This document shows, piece after piece, positions 37,081-49,011 of a DNA stretch of 64,000 nucleotides; the first letter of the stretch is position 1; each line of letters starts with the position of its first letter. The stretch spans positions 230,227-294,226 of the forward strand of contig NZ_JALKBA010000004.1 of NCBI RefSeq assembly GCF_023015805.1, read 5' to 3'. The translations under genes and the position numbers were made by a program. A model generated the notes under the pieces. The model made no database searches, was not told the origin of the DNA, and was given only the letters and a program-made list of their open reading frames with translations. Source of the DNA: Cellulophaga sp. F20128 (GTDB lineage Bacteria > Bacteroidota > Bacteroidia > Flavobacteriales > Flavobacteriaceae).

Positions 37081-37770
37081 ATGTCAAAGATATTAAAGAT
37101 TGCTGGGTTGGAAAAAACTTATAGCAGTGGTAACAAACAATTAACGGTTTTGCAAGACATCTCTTTTGATGTTGCCCAAGGACAGACCTTCTCTATTGTA
37201 GGTCCATCTGGAAGTGGAAAGACCACCTTGCTTGGGCTTTGCGCAGGCTTAGATGCCCCCAATTCCGGTACGGTAGAGTTGTGTGGACAAGATTTAAACG
37301 ATTTAAATGAAGACCAACGAGCACAGTTGCGTAACAAAGAAGTGGGATTTATTTTTCAGAACTTCCAATTGTTACCAACCCTGACCGCCCTTGAAAATGT
37401 GAGTGTGCCTTTAGAATTACAAGGGTCTAAAGTAGCCACAAAGAAGAGTAAGGCTTTGTTAGAAAAAGTAGGCCTAGGAGACCGCATACACCATTATCCG
37501 TCCCAACTTTCGGGTGGGGAGCAACAGCGGGTAGCCTTAGCACGGGCTTTTTCCAATGCCCCTTCCATTTTATTTGCAGATGAGCCTACCGGAAATTTAG
37601 ATGAAGAAACCGGGGAAAAAGTCATTCAGCTATTGCTCGATTTAAATACAGAGCGTGGCACCACCTTGGTGATAATTACACACGATTTGGAATTAGCCAA
37701 TCGCACGCAACAAATCTTAAAGCTAAAAGGTGGAAAAATAGTAACCAATGAACCTACCGCTGTACTGTGA
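37081..37770 (+). CDS. ABC transporter ATPase (YbbA/LolD-like)
   Basis: A 229-residue ATPase of the MacB/LolD class with Walker [10 protein letters not shown], signature [15 protein letters not shown] and Walker [13 protein letters not shown]. It drives conformational work by the FtsX-type permease encoded next rather than classic transport. Its stop TGA overlaps the GTG start of the permease gene (GTGA). Confidence 0.94.
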   Translation: MSKILKIAGLEKTYSSGNKQLTVLQDISFDVAQGQTFSIVGPSGSGKTTLLGLCAGLDAPNSGTVELCGQDLNDLNEDQRAQLRNKEVGFIFQNFQLLPTLTALENVSVPLELQGSKVATKKSKALLEKVGLGDRIHHYPSQLSGGEQQRVALARAFSNAPSILFADEPTGNLDEETGEKVIQLLLDLNTERGTTLVIITHDLELANRTQQILKLKGGKIVTNEPTAVL

Positions 37771-40313
37771 AAAACTCCAATTTTAAGCAAAATATACAAC
37801 TAACATGGCTTTTTAAAATGGCTTGGCGCGATGCCAAAGCCAGTAAAGTGCGACTGTTATTATTTATGGCATCCATTATATTGGGTATCGCTGCCGTGGT
37901 TTCCATTCAATTGTTTAGTACCAATTTAAAGGAGAACATCCAAAGTCAGTCTAAAACCTTGATGGGAGCCGATTATATTATCGACTCTAAACAAGAACCT
38001 ACGGAGCGCGCACAAGCAATCATTGATTCTTTAGCACCTGATGCTTCCGAGGTCAATTTTGTATCTATGGTAGCCTTTTCTAAAAACGGAGGCACCAAAT
38101 TAGTAAAAGTACGTGCCTTGCAGGGCGACTTTCCCTTTTATGGTACCCTAGAAACCCTTCCTGCCGTTTCGGCCGCGAGTTATCAGGAATCTGGTGGCGC
38201 TTTGGTAGATGCTACCTTAATGCTCCAATTTAATGTACAAGCCGGGGATTCTATAAAAATAGGAGAACTAACACTTCCTATTGCTGGGGCCTTAAAATCC
38301 ATTCCAGGAAGTTCTGCCATCACCAGTTCGGTGGCACCGCCTGTGATTATACCCTTTCGCTATGTTGCAGCAACAGAATTGCTACAGTTTGGGAGTCGCA
38401 AAGAATATCAGTATTTCTTCAAGGTATCAGATACTTTAAATTTAAGAGTGCTCGAAAACAAACTAGAGCCCATTTTGGATCTAGAGAATGCAGACATACA
38501 AACCCATACTGGAGCCACGAGGCGCTTGGGGAAACGCTATGATAATGTGGGTAAATTCCTGAATTTAACGGCCTTTATCGCCTTACTTTTGGGCTGTATT
38601 GGTATTGCCAGCTCTGTACATATTTACATGAAAGAGAAGTTGAGCGCCATTGCCGTTTTAAAATGTATGGGCGCCTCACGCTTGCAAAGTTTTCTGATTT
38701 TCCTGATCCAAATTGCAGGGATTGGTATTCTAGGCGGACTCTTGGGCTCGCTCATAGGCATGGGACTGCAACTGCTATTTCCGTACCTTTTAAAAGACTT
38801 TTTACCCTTTACCTTAGATGTTTCCATCTCTGCTGAACCACTATTTATTGGGGTTTTCCTAGGACTCTTCATGTCCGTTTTGTTTGCCTTATTGCCTCTA
38901 TTGCGCAGCTGGTATGTATCGCCCTTAGACGTATTGCGAGTAGATGAAAATGCACCGCAAGAACCCTTAAAAATACGTTTTCTCGTATTTGGCGCTATTT
39001 TAATCTTCCTATTTCTATTTGCCCTTTGGCTTATTCAAAGCACCCAATATGCCTTGGTATTTGTTGGAGCAACGGTGATTACCTTTGTACTGTTAGCAGG
39101 AGTTGCAATAGGCTGTATCCGACTCATTAAACGTTTTTTTCCAAAACAATGGCGTTTTACGTTCCGCCAAAGTTTACTCAATTTGTTTAGACCCAACAAC
39201 CAAACGGTGGTATTGGTCGTTGCCATCGGTTTGGGCATGTTTCTAATAAGCACCTTGTATTTTTCCAAAGATATCCTCCTAGCAAAAACAACAGTAGGAG
39301 AGACCACTCAAAATGCAAATATTATTATCCTGGATGTACAACCACAACAACGCAATGAATTAGCAGCAAGTATTACCAGCAAAGGCTTGCCGGTACTTAA
39401 CAATATTCCACTGGTAACTATGCGCATGCATAGTATTAAAGGGCGACTCGTAAATGACATCCGCCAAGATAGCACAAGGAGCATTCGAGGATGGATTTTA
39501 AATCATGAATTTAGAACCACTTATCGAGATACGCTGGTGGCTTCGGAAGAATTGCAAAAAGGGGAGTGGACGCCTAGTTTAAAGCCTAATGATCCAGTGG
39601 TCATTTCTATTTCAGATAATATCGCAGCAGATGCTCGTATTACCGTTGGGGATACTATTGTTTTTAATATTCAAGGCGTACTTATGGAAACTACTGTGGG
39701 TAGTATCCGAACGGTAGATTGGTCACAGATACAACTCAATTTTAGCATTGTATTTCCTACCGGTGTTTTGGAAGAAGCGCCACAGTTTAATGTAGTAACA
39801 ACTGCGGTTCCTGATGAAGCTAGTTCTGCCAGCTTGCAGCGCGATTTGGTACGTAGCTTCCCCAATGTGTCTATAATCGATTTACGACAGGTGTTTACCC
39901 TGGTAGAAGGGATTCTAGACAAGGTATCTTGGGTCATTAATTTTATGGCCTTCTTTAGCATCCTTACCGGTATTATTGTGTTGATAGGTTCTGTCCGAAC
40001 CAGCAAATACCAACGCATAAAAGAAAGTGTGTTGTTGCGAACCCTAGGTGCCAAAAACAAACAGATTTTGCAAATTACGGCCTTTGAATATGTGTTTTTA
40101 GGCCTCTTAGGCAGCTTGGTTGGGATTCTATTAGCCTTGGTGAGCAGTTTGTTCTTGGCGGTATTTGTTTTTCAAGAACCCTTTGTACCGTCTATTATTC
40201 CGGTACTGGTGTTTTTACCGGGCATTACCCTCTTGGTTTTAGGAATTGGCTTAAGCAACATCCAAACCGTATTAAAGAGTTCTCCCTTAGAGGTGTTACG
40301 AAGAGAAGGCTAG
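37767..40313 (+). CDS. FtsX-like ABC permease (YbbP-like)
   Basis: An 848-residue permease with ten predicted helices. A first helix at about 28-48 (LLLFMASIILGIAAVVSIQLF) is followed by a periplasmic domain and then two FtsX domains; each has GCIGIASSVHIYMKEK- or MAFFSILTGIIVLIGS-type helices and the MGASRLQ or LGAKNKQ coupling loop. The start is GTG at 37767, overlapping the ATPase stop; the next Met is at residue 18. The partner esterase suggests a role in lipid handling at the envelope. Its TAG stop overlaps, in CTAG, the stop of the convergent gene. Confidence 0.92.
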   Translation: MKNSNFKQNIQLTWLFKMAWRDAKASKVRLLLFMASIILGIAAVVSIQLFSTNLKENIQSQSKTLMGADYIIDSKQEPTERAQAIIDSLAPDASEVNFVSMVAFSKNGGTKLVKVRALQGDFPFYGTLETLPAVSAASYQESGGALVDATLMLQFNVQAGDSIKIGELTLPIAGALKSIPGSSAITSSVAPPVIIPFRYVAATELLQFGSRKEYQYFFKVSDTLNLRVLENKLEPILDLENADIQTHTGATRRLGKRYDNVGKFLNLTAFIALLLGCIGIASSVHIYMKEKLSAIAVLKCMGASRLQSFLIFLIQIAGIGILGGLLGSLIGMGLQLLFPYLLKDFLPFTLDVSISAEPLFIGVFLGLFMSVLFALLPLLRSWYVSPLDVLRVDENAPQEPLKIRFLVFGAILIFLFLFALWLIQSTQYALVFVGATVITFVLLAGVAIGCIRLIKRFFPKQWRFTFRQSLLNLFRPNNQTVVLVVAIGLGMFLISTLYFSKDILLAKTTVGETTQNANIIILDVQPQQRNELAASITSKGLPVLNNIPLVTMRMHSIKGRLVNDIRQDSTRSIRGWILNHEFRTTYRDTLVASEELQKGEWTPSLKPNDPVVISISDNIAADARITVGDTIVFNIQGVLMETTVGSIRTVDWSQIQLNFSIVFPTGVLEEAPQFNVVTTAVPDEASSASLQRDLVRSFPNVSIIDLRQVFTLVEGILDKVSWVINFMAFFSILTGIIVLIGSVRTSKYQRIKESVLLRTLGAKNKQILQITAFEYVFLGLLGSLVGILLALVSSLFLAVFVFQEPFVPSIIPVLVFLPGITLLVLGIGLSNIQTVLKSSPLEVLRREG

Positions 40314-41500
40314 TGTTTGGCAGCCGGCAATTCAAAAAATTCATTTGTCATTCTATCCAGCATTTCTGATACCTTGGTTCGGTTTTCTTGGGTAGGTTTG
40401 AGGTCAATAAATTTTCCAATGATATTTTTATTTCGGTAAATAATCATGGTGTTTTCTGCGGCAGGATTTATTTTATTGAGATGGACGTCCGAATGGGTGT
40501 CTACAAAGGAAGGCACAAAGGTTAATGCAATTTTTTCGAGCTGCAATGTCTTTCCCAGTTCCTCCAATTCTAGCTGTCTTTTGGCTTTGCTGTATTCGTT
40601 TTCATTGCCATACACAAAATACGCCTTTAGGTATTTTTCACGCATAATACTTTCTTGCTCTAAAAATAGCAGCCATTTTTTGATATCACTCCAATTGGGA
40701 TTGTTGCCTACAAAATAGACAATACCGTGATAGCGGCCGTATTTACATACGGGGCAGGCAATGGATCCCTTGTCTGGGCCCCAAGCATGGAAGGGTGTAA
40801 AGGAAGGATTGTCTTCCCCTATTTCAAGGCCCGATTGTAGTTTTAGCGGCCGTTTATCAGGATGATTAGGAATATGGAGCCCTAATATAATAGTGTGTTC
40901 CGCCACCTGCAGCTCCCCATCTTGCAATACGCGTAAAATACCACTGCCTCCTCTATTTTCGAGTTTCTTCCGTTCAGCTCCTGTCAGTTTTGGATCATCA
41001 TCAAATACCAAACCATCTGAATAGTAGGGATCACCAATCTCAGGTTCTTTGATAGACAGATGAATATGCGCTGGCATTTCAGAATTTGGATAATTCCCGG
41101 GTCTTATGGTATATATGGCGTAGTTTCCTTGGGCATCAGATTGTACCCATCCCCGAATACCACCATGCCGTTTTGATTCTCCTTGGCCACCGGAATAATA
41201 ACCTTTGCTATCGGTTTGCCAATAATAAACAATAACATTGGGTGCTGGAGTTTGTCCATCTAATTTTAATATTTTCCCTGTAACCAACAGTCGTTGCCCG
41301 GTGTCATTCCAAGCCGAACTGCTATCTATAGCCGTTATGTTTTTGGGCATACCTACAAACATCAATTCGCAGCCGTCGCAACCACCGCCTACAATTTTAT
41401 CGGGACTGCTTGGGGCTGCTGTTTCATTCTTTGTTTGCCCATTACAACTTGTTGCCAATAGCACAAGAAAAAATAATCCAATACCTATTGCTCTTTTCAT
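40310..41500 (-). CDS. Intradiol dioxygenase-like lipoprotein fused to a thioredoxin-like domain
   Basis: I start at the ATG at 41500 (396 residues), which gives a lipoprotein signal with Cys19. Residues about 35-215 are an intradiol ring-cleavage dioxygenase domain. Likely Fe(III) ligands are Tyr102 (KGYYSG), Tyr137 (PGNYPN) and His145/His147 (PAHIHLS). A CDGC pair lies at 41-44. Residues about 235-390 are an added domain that begins with CPVC at 249-252 and looks like a thioredoxin fold without close match. Most relatives known to me stop at about 210 residues. The substrate of such exported dioxygenases is unknown. Confidence 0.82.
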   Translation of the reverse strand: MKRAIGIGLFFLVLLATSCNGQTKNETAAPSSPDKIVGGGCDGCELMFVGMPKNITAIDSSSAWNDTGQRLLVTGKILKLDGQTPAPNVIVYYWQTDSKGYYSGGQGESKRHGGIRGWVQSDAQGNYAIYTIRPGNYPNSEMPAHIHLSIKEPEIGDPYYSDGLVFDDDPKLTGAERKKLENRGGSGILRVLQDGELQVAEHTIILGLHIPNHPDKRPLKLQSGLEIGEDNPSFTPFHAWGPDKGSIACPVCKYGRYHGIVYFVGNNPNWSDIKKWLLFLEQESIMREKYLKAYFVYGNENEYSKAKRQLELEELGKTLQLEKIALTFVPSFVDTHSDVHLNKINPAAENTMIIYRNKNIIGKFIDLKPTQENRTKVSEMLDRMTNEFFELPAAKH

Positions 41501-41589
41501 AGTTTTCGATTTTTGTGAACCGTAAAAGACCACTAAATCTTGTGTTTATAAAAGCGAAACAGCTGCAAATTGGGTAGTAGGAGTGTTTT

Positions 41590-42405
41590 TTAGCCTAAGT
41601 GGTTTAGGACTTCCTTCCAATTCTCCCGATAATGTCTACTTAAGCGTACGGACTGGCCATTGGACATCAACCCATCATAATCGCCATTTTTACGCGATTT
41701 TAGTTCCCTAATGTGATTTTTATTGACAATTAGAGAACGATGCACCCGTAGAAAATATTCTGCATCTAAAAGGCTTTCAAGTTTTTTTAAACGGTCATCG
41801 CTTAGGATTTTTTGAGTTGTTGTATACAGCATGGCATAAGGTCTATCTGCTTTAATGCATACGATGGTTGCCATATCAACCTTTAGACGCCTGGTTCCAT
41901 TTTTAATGGTCAAGCTTTGGGCCGACTTTGCAATTGGGAACTGCTTGTCTTGGGTTTTACTTTGAAGATAGTCCACCACAAAAGGACTACAGACATAGGC
42001 AATTAGGGTGTGATACAAGTGGTTGGACAGCACATTTTTAAGGATGGTTATAAAACGGTGGGGCACTGGATAAATGATATGGCTCGCCAAAATAAAAAGG
42101 CTCGTAAAAAGGAATATATGGACCACGCAAAAAACGAGGGCAGTGCCTAGAACGTATAGGATTTTAGTGGCTAATGTTTTGGGGTGAAACTTTTGGTATA
42201 AGCGATTGGCAAGGAAGAGCAACGGAATAAATAGGAGCCAATAGGTATTGTAAAGCATGGTATCTGGCCAATAGAAACCTGTAAATTGAATTTTAGAAAA
42301 AACAAAGTCTTGAAAAATAGCCAGACCATAAACGATAAGGCAGAACAAAACCAATAGCCCATAACTGGGATATAGGAGTTTGCGATTGAGTTTCTGTATG
42401 CCCAT
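41590..42405 (-). CDS. Membrane-bound LytTR family transcriptional regulator
   Basis: A 271-residue protein with four predicted membrane helices (about 12-32, 50-68, 82-106 and 126-146) and a C-terminal LytTR DNA-binding domain (about 170-265) containing YFLRVHRSLIVNKNHI and VRLSRHYRENW. It has no receiver domain, so it probably senses something at the membrane directly. Targets are unknown. Just downstream, 90 bases away, lies the dioxygenase gene on the same strand. Confidence 0.88.
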   Translation of the reverse strand: MGIQKLNRKLLYPSYGLLVLFCLIVYGLAIFQDFVFSKIQFTGFYWPDTMLYNTYWLLFIPLLFLANRLYQKFHPKTLATKILYVLGTALVFCVVHIFLFTSLFILASHIIYPVPHRFITILKNVLSNHLYHTLIAYVCSPFVVDYLQSKTQDKQFPIAKSAQSLTIKNGTRRLKVDMATIVCIKADRPYAMLYTTTQKILSDDRLKKLESLLDAEYFLRVHRSLIVNKNHIRELKSRKNGDYDGLMSNGQSVRLSRHYRENWKEVLNHLG

Positions 42406-42635
42406 ACTGTTTTAAATTAAGACCAAGCCTTGGGGAATTGGACTTTTAGCGAACTCAATTTAAATAAAAATATTGGGTTTATGCAGGATGAGACCAAAAG
42501 ATGAAAGTATTTATATTTTATGAGCTGTCAATCTAAACTAGTTGGGGAGCAAGCCAATTTTCTTATAGGGAGAATTTTCAAGGCGCATAGGCGAATCCAA
42601 ACGCAAACCGACCCACTATGGCTCCAATATTCCCC

Positions 42636-45198
<2,563 letters not shown>

Positions 45199-46830
45199 AT
45201 GAGCAACCAACAAAAAAAGAAACGCGCAATAATAGCATTCTTTACAGCCCTAATCTTTGGGGTTACCGCGTGTAATGATACTCCTAAAACAAAAGATAAA
45301 CTAGCGGAGAGTACTGTTGCTAAAGACAAACCCAATATTTTATGGTTGTACCTAGAAGATACAGCACCCTTGTTAAGTTGTTACGGAACTTCCCTAATTG
45401 CCACACCCCATATTGACAGTTTGGCCCAACAAGGCGTATTGTTTAAAAATGTCTTTATGCCAGCCCCGGTATGCTCTGCAGTGCGAAGCAGTATTATTAC
45501 AGGAGTCATGGCAACCACTACAGGCACTCAAAATCATCACAGCTCCCGAACCCTAGATTCTGGCATAGAATTACCAGAAGGCTTGGCAACAATTCCAGCA
45601 CTGTTTAAAAAAGAAGGCTACTTTACCTTTAATAATGGTAAAGATGATTACAACTTTTTGTACGAACGCAAAGATTTGTACGATCAAGAATATACCATCC
45701 ACCCATTGTATGGTAAAAGTGGGGTACGCTTGCCTATAGCTTCCTTAAAAGACCAGCAACCTTTCTTTGGACAAATTCAATTGTACGGCGGCAAAGAAAT
45801 TTTCTCTAGTAGCTTTAAAGAAAATGTAAAATCACCCGTAGACCGCTCTAAATTTACACTGCCGCCTTATTTGCCTAACCATCCGGTGCTTGTAGAAGAA
45901 TATGCCGCTCATTTAGAGGCCATTCAAATTACCGATGAAAAAGTCGGGCAGATCATGCGCCAATTAAAAGCAAATAATTTGCTCGAAAATACCATTGTTT
46001 TCTTTTTCTCGGACCACGGCATGCGCATTACCCGAAACAAGCAGTTTTTATATGATGGCGGATTACAGGTACCCTTAATTATTGCCGATTTTACAAAGCA
46101 GAAGGCTTCGCTTCCTGCAGGAACCATAAATGAAGATTTAATTGCAGGCCTTGATCTGGGAACAACGGCTTTGGCATTGGCCGGTATTGAAATCCCTGCG
46201 AACATGGAAGGCAAAAATATGTTGGCTGCAGCAGACCAACGGAAGTATGTTATTTCTACTAGAGACCGTTGCGATTTCACCATTGATCGCATTCGATCTG
46301 TACGTTCAAAAGAATATAAATACATCCGGAATTTTATGACCGACAGACCCTATTCACAACCCACCTATATGGATGTAGATGGCATCGAATTTATTCAGGT
46401 GATGCACCAATTACACAAAGATAACAAGCTGAATGCCGTACAAGATCGGTTTATGGCAAATGAAAGACCGGCAGAAGAATTATACGACCTAAAAGCAGAT
46501 CCTTTTGAACTGAATAATTTAGCAGGAAACTCAGCCTACACAACTGTTCTACAAGAATATGCTACTGTTTTAGAAAATTGGATCACAACAACAGGCGATA
46601 AAGGCCAATACCCAGAAGATGAAAACAATTTAAAATTGATGTTAGGCATTTGGGGCAAACATTGCGTAAACCCGGAGTATGATGCCTTACGCGAAAAATT
46701 TCCAGACTTGGCAGGCTCTTGGTTCTATCTAAAAAGGGAAAAATCTGTCTTGGTAGATTCCACCTTTACAGAAGCCCCCTTGTTTAATATGAACCTCCCC
46801 AAAGAAGAACAGTCCATTCGAAAAAAATAA
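45199..46830 (+). CDS. Sulfatase lipoprotein
   Basis: A 543-residue sulfatase with a lipoprotein signal (FGVTAC, Cys25). The metal site is KPNILWLYLEDTAP. The formylglycine motif is CSAVR (Cys92, type C-x-A-x-R) followed by SSIITG, and the second metal site is FFFSDHGM. The Cys must be converted to formylglycine by a maturation enzyme that is not in this window. Marine Bacteroidota use such enzymes to strip sulfate from algal polysaccharides, but no glycosidase or SusCD pair is adjacent, so the substrate is open. Confidence 0.93.
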   Translation: MSNQQKKKRAIIAFFTALIFGVTACNDTPKTKDKLAESTVAKDKPNILWLYLEDTAPLLSCYGTSLIATPHIDSLAQQGVLFKNVFMPAPVCSAVRSSIITGVMATTTGTQNHHSSRTLDSGIELPEGLATIPALFKKEGYFTFNNGKDDYNFLYERKDLYDQEYTIHPLYGKSGVRLPIASLKDQQPFFGQIQLYGGKEIFSSSFKENVKSPVDRSKFTLPPYLPNHPVLVEEYAAHLEAIQITDEKVGQIMRQLKANNLLENTIVFFFSDHGMRITRNKQFLYDGGLQVPLIIADFTKQKASLPAGTINEDLIAGLDLGTTALALAGIEIPANMEGKNMLAAADQRKYVISTRDRCDFTIDRIRSVRSKEYKYIRNFMTDRPYSQPTYMDVDGIEFIQVMHQLHKDNKLNAVQDRFMANERPAEELYDLKADPFELNNLAGNSAYTTVLQEYATVLENWITTTGDKGQYPEDENNLKLMLGIWGKHCVNPEYDALREKFPDLAGSWFYLKREKSVLVDSTFTEAPLFNMNLPKEEQSIRKK

Positions 46831-46935
46831 GTTGTTCATTCAAGTGGGAAGGAAGCCTTAGCGTTGTGGCGCATGCAGTAAAAGGGTCTACAGCCATTGT
46901 GCACTATTTCAAAGCAGCCATACGAAATAGTCCTA

Positions 46936-47322
46936 TTAAAGGTTTTTGATAATGCCCTCTAGCTTGGCTGTAATTTCTTCAGCTACCGTTTGTAACTTTT
47001 CGTTTACCACAGCTTGCATTGAGGCCATTGGGTTTACAGCGGCTACCTCATACACTCCTTCTTCAATTTCCTGTACAATGACATTGCAAGGCAACATGGT
47101 TCCAATTTTGTCTTCTGCTAATAAGGCCTTATGTGCATAGGGCGCATTACAAGCACCAAGGATCCTGTACTTTTTAAAGTCTATATCCAGTTTTTCTTTA
47201 AAGGTTGCTGTTACGTCAATTTCAGTGAGTATACCAAACCCCTCATCTTTTAATGCTTGCGTAACCTTAGCTATAACTTCCTCAAAAGTGCCTTTGATTG
47301 TTTTATTAAAATAATACTTCAT
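46936..47322 (-). CDS. DUF302 family protein
   Basis: The ATG at 47322 gives 128 residues. It starts MKYYFNKTIKGTFEEV and contains GFGILTEIDVTATFKEKL, YRILGACNAPYAHKAL and the LPCNVIVQE segment, all DUF302 hallmarks. The fold is known but the function is not. Cysteines in GACNAP and LPCNV are conserved in the family. It directly follows a decayed SHOCT-domain gene on the same strand, a common pairing in Bacteroidota as I recall. Confidence 0.92.
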   Translation of the reverse strand: MKYYFNKTIKGTFEEVIAKVTQALKDEGFGILTEIDVTATFKEKLDIDFKKYRILGACNAPYAHKALLAEDKIGTMLPCNVIVQEIEEGVYEVAAVNPMASMQAVVNEKLQTVAEEITAKLEGIIKNL

Positions 47323-47327
47323 AGTTT

Positions 47328-47480
47328 TCAATTTATAATATTCAACATTTGTTTTTCGTATGCTTCTTTAGATAATTTGCCCTTTGCAAATTAACGGTCC
47401 ATACTATTTATAGAATTTTCTTCCTTTGCGCTACTTTGTCCATTATGTGCGAAATACAGAAATACTGACAATACAAGTAG
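47328..47480 (-). pseudogene. Decayed SHOCT-domain membrane protein gene
   Basis: On the minus strand one frame reads a hydrophobic helix (LLVLSVFLYFA), a polar linker, then FAKGKLSKEAYEKQM, a clear SHOCT motif, ending in TGA at 47328 six bases before the DUF302 ATG. An in-frame TAA sits just before FAKGK, where Tyr is usual. There is no start codon, and a stop precedes the helix. I read this as a recently inactivated gene. Confidence 0.6.
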
Positions 47481-47733
47481 CCTTAATTAGTCAGGTAGCC
47501 ACAGCATACCCAAAAGCACGGATATCCTATTTTCCTTTTTATTGTAGCAATCGGATTTCTTAATAGAAAGGTGATAAATTCCTTGTTGGACAATTTAGAA
47601 TGTAGTGCCTAATTTTTAGAATGTATATGAATATTTTCCAACGGGAAATTCATTGCATCAGCGACAGGTACTAGACTAGTAATGTCTCTATGTCAGATTC
47701 TGTAAGATAGTCAATTTTAATGCAATAGGCGTG

Positions 47734-47979
47734 CTATAATCCCCCTTTGTTTGCCTTTATACCAGAAAGACGCCCTGAATTATTATTGTATTTTAATCCT
47801 GCAATGCCCAAGCCCAGAACATCGCTTAAAAAATGAAATCTGAAGTGAAATACGGCAGTATAAAAATCCTTTTTCCATAATTTTATGCTTACACCGACTA
47901 ATAATTGGTGGAATGCAGTACCTTTTTTATTCCAGAATAGTTCGTCGATAAAAAAAGAGGGTTTGTATAGACAATTGCC
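47734..47979 (-). pseudogene. Possible coding remnant, unidentified
   Basis: An 81-codon open frame without an ATG ends in TAG at 47734. Its translation looks protein-like, alternating aromatic and charged residues (SFFIDELFWNKKGTAFH, then LSDVLGLGIAGLKYNNNSG). I do not recognise the family. It lies in a 900-base stretch otherwise empty of genes, between other decayed genes, and may be the tail of a lost gene. It could also be chance. Confidence 0.3.
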
Positions 47980-47991
47980 TCAAACGTCTAT
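47967..47991. promoter_or_regulatory. 25-bp element, copy 1
   Basis: ATAGAC and GTCTAT arms flank a 13-base centre. It matches copy 2 at 49617-49641 in 20 of 25 positions, and lies at the same distance from a -7 box (48020-48027). See copy 2. Confidence 0.5.
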
Positions 47992-48019
47992 TGGTTTCTA
48001 GTACAATGTGATCTAATTA

Positions 48020-48027
48020 TATTTTTG
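48020..48027 (+). promoter_or_regulatory. -7 box for the Gly/Arg-rich protein gene
   Basis: TATTTTTG fits TAnnTTTG. It implies a leader of about 200 bases before the ATG at 48237. The leader holds no gene. Confidence 0.45.
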
Positions 48028-48236
48028 TGCGGTTACATCAATGCATTCAAAAAATAAAATTAGATCTCAACCTTTCAGGTTTATTCATTGTCAGTTTTCT
48101 TTTTCTCAAGACGATTTAGACAGTATAATTTCCAGATAAAGCGGTTAGGTCTTATGGATAAAGGAGTGTTTGTAGCTAAAGAAAATATAGGACTAAGGAA
48201 AAGAACTATTAACTTGACTGAAATAAAACGAGAACT

Positions 48237-48989
48237 ATGAAACTAAAATTAGCCATCCTACATTTATTGATTTGTACTGTTATTAGTGCACAGGATAAAT
48301 CAACTTTTAAAGGGAGTGAAGATAATATTGAATACAAAGCAATTTTTGATGGTAAAAATGTGTATTTAACACTTCGTACAGAGTTCAAAATGACAATGCA
48401 AGCCATGCTTCACCGTGGTTATACCATATATTTTGATGTAAAAGGGAAGAAAAAGAAAAATGTAAGCATACAATACCCCGTAAAAAAAGAGCGTCTGGAA
48501 AAAGGAACTAGACCTGAAAGAGGCGAACGTAGCGCAAATGGGGAGCAAAATGGCCCAGATATCAATAAAATATTGGAAAACCTTTCAAAAATGGCAAACT
48601 ATACAAGCTACGATTCATCTCAAGATTTTAATTTGGATTTAAACAATTTGGGTATCGCAATGAATTATAGTTATGAAGAAAGTACAGAGGAGGGCCCAAT
48701 TTTAGAATATCATTTAAAAATTCCTGCTTCCAAAATTGTAAAGGAAAATGAAGATCTTTCAAAACTTTCTATTGGCATTGTTGCTACCGAGCAAGCAGAA
48801 AAGGAAAACAATCAACAATCCAATATGGGTAGGAGTGGAAGACAAGGTGGTGGTCAAGGTGGCCGTTCTAGGGGAAGTGGCGGTGGCCGTGGAGGTGCTG
48901 GAAACGGAGGTGGATCACAGCAAGGTAGAGAAACGACACAGCAAGCATCCATAGATTTTTGGTTTCATTTAAATGATAAAAAGAAATAG
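48237..48989 (+). CDS. Exported protein with Gly/Arg-rich tail, unknown function
   Basis: A 250-residue protein with a signal peptide (ILHLLICTVISAQ). Residues about 20-190 may form a beta-rich domain with a basic linker (KGKKKKN and EKGTRPERGERS at about 75-105). Residues about 197-236 are low complexity, with many RGG- and GGG-type triplets (GGRGGAGNGGG). The end is a short ordered strand, IDFWFHLND. I do not recognise the family. The tail could contact polyanions such as polysaccharide or nucleic acid outside the cell, but that is speculative. The preceding promoter shares an element with the TolC/MacB operon. Confidence 0.75.
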   Translation: MKLKLAILHLLICTVISAQDKSTFKGSEDNIEYKAIFDGKNVYLTLRTEFKMTMQAMLHRGYTIYFDVKGKKKKNVSIQYPVKKERLEKGTRPERGERSANGEQNGPDINKILENLSKMANYTSYDSSQDFNLDLNNLGIAMNYSYEESTEEGPILEYHLKIPASKIVKENEDLSKLSIGIVATEQAEKENNQQSNMGRSGRQGGGQGGRSRGSGGGRGGAGNGGGSQQGRETTQQASIDFWFHLNDKKK

Positions 48990-49011
48990 TAAAAAATGAA
49001 ACCCTGCCAAA

